From positions 1-20,601 of the forward strand of contig JANBQS010000341.1 of assembly GCA_027577415.1 (NCBI GenBank): a stretch of DNA of 20,601 nt, read 5' to 3'. The position numbers and the translations under genes were made by a program. Source of the stretch: Coemansia sp. RSA 922 (taxonomy: Eukaryota; Kickxellomycota; Kickxellomycetes; Kickxellales; Kickxellaceae). Of this stretch, positions 1 to 8,773 are shown one piece after another. Numbering within the stretch: the first letter of the stretch is position 1; each line of letters opens with the position of its first letter. The notes beneath the pieces were generated by a model. The model ran no database searches. It saw nothing but the letters and a program-made list of their open reading frames with translations, and was not told the DNA's origin.

Positions 1-1355
1 AACGCGACAAGTAGGGCGATTATGTTATTAATGTCCATCATCTCGAAGTCAAAATCCAAACGCTGTAGAATAGCAGTACTTGGGACATTACAAATAGCCA
101 GATATACACGATAATCGATTAAATCGTCTTTTGTCCTCAAAGCTGTTGCGACCTCCAGTATATGGTGTATTGGTCGTTTGATGGACACTCCCGTATTTGC
201 GGTTAAGAATTCCCTGTCCGCCTCGGTGACTTCGTCGATGCAAACCCGAGTCATCTGCGTAACGCCGCTGCGTTGGAGCACTCTAAAGCGATCCAACATG
301 TTCCTGGCAATCGCGCTAAATGGGATACGAAGGCTCCCCATTGTCCCGCCATTGCCTCTAAACAGCAGGTCGTCATCGAATGGATAGCTGCCACTAATGT
401 CCAATGTCGACAAGACTGGGAAAGGTGCAATGTCTTTAATCTCTGCCCAGATCGAGCTGTAGGGAGTACCGGCAATTGCCACAGTTAACGATGTCAAGCT
501 GGCATAGCCTGCCGGAGTCGTAGTGCCGCCGAAGATCAAGTCTGCCCAGTCAGCCTCTGAGGCAGGTCTAACTGTGAGTGTCTTTAGGGTCGGCGCATTA
601 AGGTAGGCAAGTCGTGCAAACGGAACGCACGAGATGTTAAAACCATGAACTATGCCTGTCAGGTCTGATGTACCGCGTAGGTTAACAGATAGCGGCGAGC
701 TAACTATTTTAGAATGAACACCCACACGCTTTACACTTCCGTGGCACAGTTCCGACACTAAAGTGTCATATAGCTGCGCGTGATTCGTCTCCGAGGTGCT
801 GACAGAAAGATAATCGACTACAACACTTACTACAGCAGGCGTCAGGCGTCATAAGGCGCGAGCAAAACTGACCACCATTTCTGGGCTAATAGCCGTTTCG
901 GAGCTAGAACCTCCGTTTCTGTCCCTGCTTAGAAGCAGAACCAGGGTAGTTGCGGATGGAAAGCGCACGCCCTCGTATTGCACCTTGGAAATGGTTTTGC
1001 AAAATAACCCGTCGCACATATTCCTCCAGAGCTTAGCCGAGACAACTACTCGTTTGACTAGTAGAGCCTTGCGAAATCCGGGGTATGAAAAGTCGGCGGG
1101 CCATGCCGGAATATCCACTTCAACTGCTGAACGAGAGTAGTCAAAGTCAAGCGTGCAGTTGTCACAAATAGAAATAAGTGCAGCCCTACGCCAACCCTCG
1201 CTGACTGGGAGCAATGGAGTGAGGACTGCTTTGTTATTGTTGTGCTCAGACAAGCTAGAAATAGGCGAGCTTCTGGCACGTCCTTCCAGATACTCCACAA
1301 CCTTGTGCACGATGAGCATCGGTAGGGTTTGAAACGGAGCTGGTTGTAGGCTCAT
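1..1355 (-). pseudogene. F-box-like/LRR-type family protein, 3'-truncated by window edge, with one in-frame stop
   Basis: The frame starts at ATG 1355-1353 and runs 168 codons to a TGA at 851-849. The same frame then continues with no further stop for 282 codons to the window edge. The sequence past the stop is clearly coding: it contains YPFDDDLLFRGN (386-351), the signature shared with the two other family members here. The N-terminus (TLPMLIVHKVVEYLEG, then LLPVSEGWRRAAL) resembles a degenerate F-box: a helix with an LP start and a later W-R helix. The rest is leucine-rich and LRR-like. Around the stop the frame reads SFARAL-stop-RLTPAVVS, which lines up with FVDRLRQMTPKAP in the 5620-7347 gene, so a CGA (Arg) to TGA change fits well. 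A sequencing error, a null allele, readthrough or a 39-nt mini-intron (GTTTTG...CTGTAG) are alternatives. If F-box function is real, the role would be substrate choice for an SCF ubiquitin ligase; this is inference. Confidence 0.75.
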
Positions 1356-2103
1356 AGTGACAAGAAAGATAGCAAAAAGTTTGAGTGGAATAGTAGATCA
1401 GGGAGTAAATAAGAAAATCCAGTAGTGAAGAGAAAAAGAGGAGTGAAAAGCATGCTGCGGATGCAAGTTCCTCAGTCCACAAACACATTTTACGCCACAA
1501 AAAAAGGCAGACACTGATTTCTGCAGAGTCCTATTGGCCAAAGTCATAACTGGCATGTCAAACAATAGACCGTAATCGACATGTGCAATTACGACAAACT
1601 AAAGGACATCCTTGATGTTGGCACACTCTAAATTCACCAGCCCAGGTGCAATTTCAGTCGAGGGAATATGAGTAAGGAGTGCTTGGATCATAACACTTTT
1701 TTTACCGTCAATGTTCCAGGCCTCTTCTAAAGGATTTAGTCCAAAGTAGCTTCGGTTCTTTTTTGTATTTGCTACACGTGTGCTTTGTGTTTTATCTACA
1801 ACTTTTAAAGGCAAAGAAAAGGCATGCAATGCTTTAAAGAAAGAGCAAATCGTCGCATGCATCTTTCATGCCAAAAAGACAGGCATTTCAGAAGAGCCTT
1901 TGCTATTTGCTTGGTGTGGCTGCTGTTAAAAAGCAGCGGTGAAGGACACACGAGCTACTATCGTTTTTTTCTCATCTTTGTTGTCTCTCGACTGTATTTA
2001 CATTTTGATACCCTTTTTATTTACTGTCTTCACACCAAGCACGCAGCGCTTACTAACCACCAACTTATACTCTCTAAATTATCTGTCACTTGAACGCTCC
2101 AAC
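1356..2103. promoter_or_regulatory. Divergent intergenic region between F-box-like gene and insulysin gene
   Basis: This 748-base AT-rich spacer must hold the promoters of both flanking genes, which point away from each other. I see A/T runs and pyrimidine tracts but no element I can name firmly. The insulysin frame stays open upstream of 2104, back to a GTG at 1939, but contains no ATG there, so it is treated as untranslated. A small minus-strand ORF at 1599-1862 is listed separately. Confidence 0.5.
1599..1862 (-). CDS. Doubtful small ORF, 87 codons
   Basis: An ATG-initiated minus-strand frame of 87 residues lies in the divergent spacer. I do not recognise it. The C-terminal half (GLNPLEEAWNIDG, then MIQALLTHIPS) faintly resembles an ankyrin-type helix pair and also the helical segments of the F-box-like family, so it could be a decayed fragment of either. 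The N-terminal half is basic and low in information. There is no clear promoter and no conserved domain signature. It may be chance. Confidence 0.2.
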   Translation of the reverse strand: MHATICSFFKALHAFSLPLKVVDKTQSTRVANTKKNRSYFGLNPLEEAWNIDGKKSVMIQALLTHIPSTEIAPGLVNLECANIKDVL

Positions 2104-5100
2104 ATGAATTTTTGCAAGAACTACCCATTGCCCGACTGGACTTTGGGATTTGAGCATCGCAAGAGCTTAGCTTCGCAGCTTCCTTATGAAGAGTATACTG
2201 GTCCCATGGAAAAGTCAGCCAGCGATACTAACGACTACAGGCTTATTCGTCTCCCCAATAACCTAGTGGTGATGTGTGTGCAGGATACCGAAACTGAAAC
2301 GGCTGCTGCAACGTTGAGCGTAGATGTTGGCTCCAACATGGACCCTGTGGAGCTACAAGGCCTTGCTCACTTCCTCGAGCACATGTTATTTATGGTAAGT
2401 ACTAAACAAATTAACAGTTAACAAATATGTAGAATCGCATATCTTGTCGCTTAACTATCTGTCGTGTTTGCTATCGAACTATCTAAAAAAATTGTAGGGC
2501 ACAGAAAAGTATCCCGATGAAGAGGAATACAGGACATTTATTTCGGAGCACAGCGGGGAGACGAATGCCTGGACTGAATATTCTAGTACAAGCTTTTATT
2601 TTGGAATTGCTAACAATGCCTTTGAAGAGGCATTGGATAGGTTTTCGTCATTCTTCACTAGTTCCCTTTTTAAGAAGGACTGTATCGATCGCGAACTGTG
2701 TGCAGTTGACTCGGAGTTCAAGGGCCTTGAGAGTAGTGAATATTGGCGCCTCCATCAGATAGAGTGCAAGCTTTTCAGCTCAGGACATCCTTACTCTAAA
2801 TTTAAAATAGGAAACATCAAGACTTTGCAGCAGGGTGCCAAGGACCATGGCCTTGACTTGCACAAAGAGCTGCTAAAGTTCTACAACAAGTACTACTCAT
2901 CTGACATTATGAAGCTCGTGGTCTACGGAAACCACACTCTGGACCAACTGGTGGAGTGGGCTGCATCAAAGTTCTCGAATGTCAAGAGCAGAGGAGACAG
3001 TGTCCAAAGAATTGTCGACCACCCCGTCAGCGCAGAGTTTTTGGGTAAAGCTGTTTACTACGAGACAGTAAACGACACACATACAATGAGCATATATTTT
3101 CCAGTGCCTGATGTCAAGGCTATGTACAGAAGCGATCCATTCAATTACATTTTCCACCTTATTAGCCACAAGGGCCATGGCTCAATAACGGCTCATCTCA
3201 AGAAGAAGGGATGGGCGACTGGTCTGAGTGTTTTTACCAGCATTGGCGAAAACAAGGGCCTTAACGAATTTAACATAGCTATTAGTGCTACTCCAGAGGG
3301 TTTAGATCGATATGAAGATATTCTGCGCGTGGTGTTTGCATATGTGCAGATGTTGGTGAGCAGCGGACCGCAAGAGTGGATACAGCAAGATGTGTCTTCG
3401 ATGATGAAAATCGATTTTAACAATGAAGATAAAATTGATGCTATACCCTGGGTAACTAACTATGCTTACCTTATTCACAACGAATATGTTGCACCGGAGC
3501 ATATTCTGTCCAAGGACAAAGCATATGAAATGTTTGACTTTGACACCATCTTGCATTGCTTGAGCTTCATCAGCCCTGACAACTTCCGTGTTTTCATTGG
3601 CGCTCTCAAGCACAAATCGGTCGATTGCTCAGAGATTGAGCCCTACTTTGGAGCTGCGTATCATGTCGACAGTCTATCTGCTGACCTTTTAGACGAATTA
3701 GCCCGCGATGATATTAACGTTGATGGCTTGAGCTTGCCAGAAAAAAACGCTTTTATACCTGATGACCTTTTCATCAAGAACCCCAACATGCTGGGCACTG
3801 CAGTTGTGCTCAGGCCCACGCTGCTCAGGCTCAACGATAGCTTTGAGCTGTGGTTTAAGCAGGATGATCAGTTCAACACGCCAAAGGGAAGCATTTATCT
3901 CTGTATTAAAGTGCCAAATGTCAACAGTTCTCCACAGAATTGGATTATGAGTAATTTGTACTGTGACATGCTTAACAGCGAATTACTCGAAGATTTATAC
4001 AACTCTACATGTGCAGGTCAACTATATTTGGTAAGTGTAAGTGATACACATGTTAACATATGCGTAAAAGGATATAGCAACAAATTATCAAACTTGTTGG
4101 CAATTGTTGTAGAAAGGATAAAGGCATTCAAGGTCAATGATATGCAGCTATCGATGCATATGGCAGAGTACAGGCAGAAGTATGCCAATATTGTTAATGA
4201 TCCACCATCCCAGCTTTGCGCAGTCTATAAAAGTTATATTACTAGTACGGCGGAATGGCACCACCAGCTCTTGGCGAGCGAGCTATCCAAGATTACCTCA
4301 GCCAAACTACAAGCCCACGTAGATTCCTTGTTTGATGTCACATATACTAAGATGTGCATGGTGGGGAACTTTGACGAGACTGAGGCGCTCAAAGTGGCTG
4401 ACAACGTGCAAGCTGTTATTAAGCCTACATCTAATCTGGGGTACAGTTTTAGCAAGCTGAGAAGTTATAACATTGAGGCAGGATACTACGTCTACCAAAT
4501 GCAAGTACCCAATGAAGATTGTGTCAACAGCGCAGTAAAAAGCCATATCTACTGTGGTTCAGCAACCAACAAGAGAGAAGCTGCTATACTTGAGATCCTT
4601 GAAGAACCTGTGCATGATGGTTTCTTTGCTCAGCTTCGCACAAAGCATCAGCTAGGATACAAGGTATATGCGTCAACCTCCAGTTATCTAGGTGGAAGAG
4701 GTGAGCTTGTGTTGCTAGTGGAAGGCGAGTCAAATCCAATGAATGTGACTTTGCATGTCAACAAATATATTCACGACATGCAGCAAAGACTACTTGACAT
4801 GTCTGATGAGCAGTTTACCAATCGCGTACAATCGCTTGTCAGGCTATACCAGGAGCGTCTAAAGAATGTCGACCAAGAAGTCAACAGATATTTGGGAACA
4901 GTTTATTATGAGGCATATGACTTTGCATATTACGATGAAATGGCCAAGCTCTTGCAATCTATTGAAAAAGATGAGCTACTAGAGTTTTGGAACAAGTATG
5001 TTAACCCCAGCACTGCTCCTGCGTACACGCGCATTGACGTGCAGATGTGGTCGACCAAGATTTGGAAACCTACGGTGAGCGACTTTAAGGAATATTCCGC

Positions 5101-5530
5101 CAAGACACTGGCGCTGTATGGTTGCTTGCGCTCTGAGGGCAATGATGCTTTGGATATTGGAAAGGTCGATGAGTTTATTAAAACGGCCATTGCTGGGCAC
5201 AAGGAGCAAGCTGATGCCAGTGATGACTCTGGGTCACTGATTGCAGAACTAAAGAATGCTAGTCTGTCGGCATCTGAAGCAACGTATACGGCGGGCGAGA
5301 GTGCAGAACGTGCAACTCACACTGCTACTGCCCTAGAGCTAGCTATCAAGGACCATGAAACATTTGGCAACTACGCCGAAGTTAGCCACACGAACTTTGC
5401 TACTATTGGTATGGACAAGACTCCTGATGGTATGTGGCTCATAACCGACTACAGAAAGTTCCAATCAACGCAAAGTATATACGGATCTGTACTCCCAGCA
5501 GAGGTTTTGGTGCCCAAGTACAGCAGCTAG
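2104..5530 (+). CDS. Insulysin-type M16 zinc metalloprotease (insulin-degrading enzyme / Ste23 family), two exons
   Basis: Exon 1 is 2104-2394 (97 codons) and exon 2 is 2498-5530 (1,010 codons plus stop), giving 1,107 residues. The inverted zinc motif HFLEH is at residues 89-93, with H89 and H93 as zinc ligands and E92 as general base. E170 sits 77 residues after H93, the expected position of the third ligand, within ELCAVDSE. The C-terminal half keeps LRTKHQLGY (R811, Y818), the substrate-contacting Arg-Tyr pair of IDE. The family forms a closed chamber that degrades short peptides; in yeast Ste23 and Axl1 also mature a-factor. The length is about 90 residues over the usual 1,019, mostly from a low-complexity Ser/Thr/Ala/Glu segment near residues 992-1062. 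ATG 2104 is chosen because the upstream open frame has no ATG. There is no signal peptide. I cannot separate Ste23 from Axl1 by eye, although the intact active site fits either. Confidence 0.95.
2395..2497 (+). other. Spliceosomal intron in the insulysin gene
   Basis: The 103-base intron runs from GTAAGT (2395) to ATTGTAG (ends 2497). Removing it joins HFLEHMLFM to GTEKYPDEEEY, the unbroken active-site sequence of the family, in phase 0. A candidate branch site, CTTAAC, lies about 45 bases before the acceptor. In-frame stops inside the intron rule out read-through translation. Confidence 0.96.
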
Positions 5531-5619
5531 ATATTTAGATTAAAACTTCTTTAGTAAACACAATTGGTCGTTAACCCTAGTCCAAAATATTATGTTATTT
5601 GTCCCTATAGTTGAATCTG
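5531..5619. terminator. Shared 3' region of convergent genes
   Basis: Only 89 bases separate the stop codons of the insulysin gene (plus) and the second F-box-like gene (minus). The stretch is AT-rich (for example TTAGATTAAAAC after the insulysin stop), as expected of fungal polyadenylation regions. The 3' untranslated regions probably overlap. Confidence 0.5.
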
Positions 5620-7347
5620 CTACTCTGTAATAATACGCCATGAGCGTCCAATCTGCCGCTTGAATCCGCGTATGCTAATGGTCCCACTTGTGCTCTCAGC
5701 AAGTAGCCGGTGGTCGCCGGCCTGCAAAGAGGTAAACTCCAAGTTGGGACAGGCTTGTGTAAGCCCTTGCAAGCAATCCACTAACTCAATAGTCTGGTAC
5801 TGATGAATGGTATTGAAACTCCAGCACCAAAGCCGCTTACCCGTAGACAAATGATTTGCTCGCAAGTAGGTGCAAAGTTCGCTCTGAGAGACTCCAATAG
5901 GTGTCGGCTGAAGATACGGTGCCTTGGTATAAAGATCCGAGAGATGTGGAAGTGCCTTGATAAAGTCAATGACGGTCCAGAACAGCATTGATGTGTCTGG
6001 CAGCAAAAGAGTCTTAATACAAGGGCATCTGTCGAAAAATGGCAAAAAGTATCTTGGCACAATTAGCGATACATTCCCGATATTGCGAGCTTGTGCGCGA
6101 GGTCCAATGTTGAGAGCAAATTGTAGGTACGCATCCTCTTTAGCAAACACGTGCACCCTGGTGTCATAAATATAGCTGGTATCAACGTATCGCAACTTTG
6201 GATGACTCTTGGGCCTAAACACATTGTATCGGGTAGTAACATCGACAGTTGAGTGGTATAGCTTCATAAACAACTGTTCAAGCGTGGCCTCATTTCCCCG
6301 GAAGAACGTGTCATCGCTGAATGGGTAATCGATATCAACGCGTAAACGTGTAAGCCTGGGGAAGGGCACAGCATTCGGAAATACTGGCAACGCCCTAATG
6401 TCCAAGCCAGCCAGCCGAGGCAAGACTTGGCGTCTCAGATAAAGGTTGAATAAACTAAACGAATTGCAGAGCTCTAGCGTGCGCAGACATGGGTACTCAG
6501 CGTAGCTACCGTCGGAATCCTGGATAAGACTAGCGACATTCACAACACTGCTAAATGCGATTATAAGAGTCCAAAGAGTCCGTGAATTCCGCCGTGCTAA
6601 ATGCATAGCTTGCTCATAGCCGTCATTGACGGCATAGTCAAGGTGTACCAAATTACGGATCTCGTCCAATTGGAGACTTGCAAACTCGCACGGGTAGTTA
6701 GACAGACACACTATGCACCCAAAATGATGGTAGAGTCGCGTGACTAGACGGTCAAAGTGCGGCCTCGCGGCCACAGGCAGATGAGATGATTGATGCGAGC
6801 CTATAAATCGGATACACGGAGCCTTGGGCGTCATTTGCCGCAGTCGATCCACAAACGCGCTAATATTGGCGGCAATGGACGCTGAATCGACGGTTGAGCG
6901 CTTTCGATGCCTGTTTGTGACCAACTCCAGTCGAAGTGTGCGAACTCGCGGGAAGGACTGTCCCTCATATGGCGCCGACGACAATAACTCTAGCGCCTTG
7001 CCAGTGAAGATGATCCAGGGCTCCAGCTTGATATCCAGTTCCTTTGCCAAGTGGTGCGTGGGGTAGTTGACTCTTTGCAGGCATTTTGGCCACGAATCTC
7101 GTATAGCCTTGGGTTTTGTCGACCACGCTCTAAGCTCCAATTTGTAGACAACGCCATAGCGCGAGTAAATGGCCTCTCGGAAGCTGCAGCAGACCCAGAG
7201 GAGCGGCATCACAAGCAGCATGCCCTTCTCCATGTCCTCGTCGTTGTTATCGATTGGGTGAAACTGGCGAGTGGTGTCGGCGACGTAAGCAACCACCAAC
7301 TTGATAATATGCGGCGGAAGAAGCTGGAATATCGAAAGAGTTTGCAT
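5620..7347 (-). CDS. F-box-like/LRR-type family protein, intact copy
   Basis: This is a 575-residue intronless frame from ATG 7347. The N-terminus (SIFQLLPPHIIKLVVAYV, then MPLLWVCCSFREAIYSRY) has the spacing of a degenerate F-box: an LP-initiated helix followed by a second helix with C-x2-R. The remainder is leucine-rich with hydrophobic strand-and-helix repeats but no canonical LRR consensus. The family signature YPFSDDTFFRGN is at 6327-6292, followed about 25 residues later by RYNVFRPK, matching KKYNVFSGK in the 14840-16531 gene. It shares YEGQSFP with YEGVRFP in the left-edge gene. No membrane segment or signal peptide is visible. The likely role, by analogy only, is a substrate receptor of a Skp1-Cul1 ubiquitin ligase. 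Identity to the other copies looks low, so the duplications are old. A short AT-rich TATATA lies about 15 bases upstream of the start codon. Confidence 0.82.
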   Translation of the reverse strand: MQTLSIFQLLPPHIIKLVVAYVADTTRQFHPIDNNDEDMEKGMLLVMPLLWVCCSFREAIYSRYGVVYKLELRAWSTKPKAIRDSWPKCLQRVNYPTHHLAKELDIKLEPWIIFTGKALELLSSAPYEGQSFPRVRTLRLELVTNRHRKRSTVDSASIAANISAFVDRLRQMTPKAPCIRFIGSHQSSHLPVAARPHFDRLVTRLYHHFGCIVCLSNYPCEFASLQLDEIRNLVHLDYAVNDGYEQAMHLARRNSRTLWTLIIAFSSVVNVASLIQDSDGSYAEYPCLRTLELCNSFSLFNLYLRRQVLPRLAGLDIRALPVFPNAVPFPRLTRLRVDIDYPFSDDTFFRGNEATLEQLFMKLYHSTVDVTTRYNVFRPKSHPKLRYVDTSYIYDTRVHVFAKEDAYLQFALNIGPRAQARNIGNVSLIVPRYFLPFFDRCPCIKTLLLPDTSMLFWTVIDFIKALPHLSDLYTKAPYLQPTPIGVSQSELCTYLRANHLSTGKRLWCWSFNTIHQYQTIELVDCLQGLTQACPNLEFTSLQAGDHRLLAESTSGTISIRGFKRQIGRSWRIITE

Positions 7348-7749
7348 TGTTTGACGTTGGGATATATAACAAATAAGAGAAATAAAAAAGAATGATGTGG
7401 CGACAAAGGTAAAATCAAACCAATAAAACTAACCTGTAAGAGAGCCGGCAGTCAAATTTACCAATGATAAAATATCGTATAAATAGATCTATCAAGTAGT
7501 CAAACTGCGATCATGATTACTGGGTCCACAAGCCACCACAGCTAAATGTCGGCTCAGCCAGGTATCGGCCAGTTGTAACTCTCTACCAATACCCTATAAA
7601 AGTGGCTAGCCACCTTGGCGCCATTTGCGCTAGAGAATGCATAGTAAATTAAAGAGAGAATCTACAAGCAAGGGACTAACATACAGACGCTTTGTCGATA
7701 TTCAGATAGCATTTGCACAAAATAACTCCAAGAGCAAAATATTAAACTC
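7348..7749. promoter_or_regulatory. Upstream region of the 5620-7347 gene
   Basis: This 402-base spacer holds no convincing ORF. It carries several TATA-like stretches: TATATA at about 7363-7368, TATAAATA near 7480 and TATAAAAG near 7594. I cannot assign them to a start site. The stretch separates an intact F-box-like gene from the decayed copy at 7750-8284 and may itself hold unrecognisable 3' sequence of that copy. Confidence 0.35.
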
Positions 7750-8284
7750 CTACATTCTGTAAATTAGACGGCGGAGCGAGTCAGCGTATGCCTCAAACGG
7801 ATGATTAAAGGCGGCCCAGGCGATCTCGCGGCTGAATGGATTGCGAAGCTTGGGCGAAATATCCAGAAGCGCAAAGCTCGGGCACAGAATGGCAAGAAAC
7901 ATAGCAGCATACGCGGCTTTTTCGGCTGAAGTGTCTGCTGTGTAGGGTATGCGCAACGTCCTAAAGTGTTTGCTCAGTGGGAAATGCTTAGAGCAAAGTC
8001 TACTAGGGCGGTCGCTCGCTGCAAAAGACTCAATGGCTGGCCCAAGTTCCCCAACACCACACGTGAGGCTGGCTAGACTTGGCTTTTAGGTGAAGCATCA
8101 GCTTCAAGAGACATTGATGTCCACCTGAGTTTTGTATTTGGACAAAGTTCATGCGCAGGCACAGCGAATCAAATCTAATCGGCAGATCAAATATACTTGG
8201 CAGGTGATGGATTTTTCGTATAAGCGAGTTCAGTTCGGCTCGACGTGAACTGAATGCTTCTCTACTTTTCGAATTTCTATAGCC
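7750..8284 (-). pseudogene. 5'-truncated, frameshifted remnant of an F-box-like family gene (C-terminal part)
   Basis: Read from 8284 downward, one frame is open to about 8084 (RKIHHLPSIFDLP, then LLKLMLHLK). The next frame is open from 8082 to the TAG at 7752-7750 (PSLASLTCGVGELGP, then FLAILCPSF, then SLRRLIYRM). One surplus base at about 8083 separates them. The joined product lines up with the C-terminus of the 14840-16531 gene: LSCSGSL and AELGP, FLASFAVICPSF, and the ending DIRRLLVAKM. Roughly 178 codons are preserved with no other stop. A TAA precedes codon 8284, and nothing family-like is visible further upstream, where the N-terminal two thirds including YPFxDDxxFRGN should be. This looks like a partial duplication or a gene whose 5' end was lost, now next to the nitrilase promoter. 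No ATG heads the fragment (the 68-codon subframe would begin at TTG). Confidence 0.72.
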
Positions 8285-8773
8285 TTAGTGTAAATTCGTG
8301 TCGTTCAGCTACGACAAACAAAGCGACCAAAACTAGTTGTCCTCTTAGCCAACCTCGCCTTGTGTATATTTTTTCGTTTCTTTTTTTTTTTCTGGGTTGG
8401 TGTCATCAGAATCCGGCTCCTCTCCCACTCTCTCTTTTTCTCTCTTCCCGGTAGCCCGGACACACTCGCGCGAGCTCATTCGGCAGGTGCGTGAAGCTTC
8501 TCTCAACAACAAAAAAGAAGGGACTGGCCTGTGTTGTGTTTCTCAAAACAGTCAATTCGCAGGATTGCACAAACGTTGCTGGCAAACGGTGAAAGGGTAG
8601 GAGGGAAAAAAAAAAACTTTCCTTTTTCCCCCATTTTTTTGCTAGCTCAACAGACAAATACAAGGTACGATACAGGCGACCGCTGTTCCCTGATATCTTG
8701 AAAGATGCAGCTAGTCTAGAGTGTCACTAATAGTCCGTTGTTTTACTGGTATAGTTTGAGGGAAGGTATAAAT
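8285..8773 (+). promoter_or_regulatory. Promoter/5' leader of the BED-nitrilase gene
   Basis: These 489 bases hold no supported gene. They contain a T-run (about 8370-8392), a CT-rich tract (about 8418-8448) and an A-run followed by a T-run (about 8606-8640) flanked by G and C runs that could pair weakly. A similar CT tract lies before the Sec9 start. GGTATAAATATG sits directly on the start codon, so that TATA-like string cannot serve the 8774 ATG by the usual spacing. Confidence 0.4.

Noticed and set aside
862..900. Frameshift as the lesion in the left-edge gene
   Set aside because: A first pass suggested a shift at an ATGA overlap. A codon-by-codon recount shows the homologous part after the stop is in the same frame, so the lesion is a simple in-frame stop.
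1939..2103. N-terminal extension of the insulysin with a membrane-like segment
   Set aside because: The frame is open but its only possible start is GTG at 1939. The first ATG is 2104 in good context, and family members begin near there.
8738..8773. Twelve extra N-terminal codons of the BED-nitrilase protein
   Set aside because: They begin at TTG; the first ATG is 8774.
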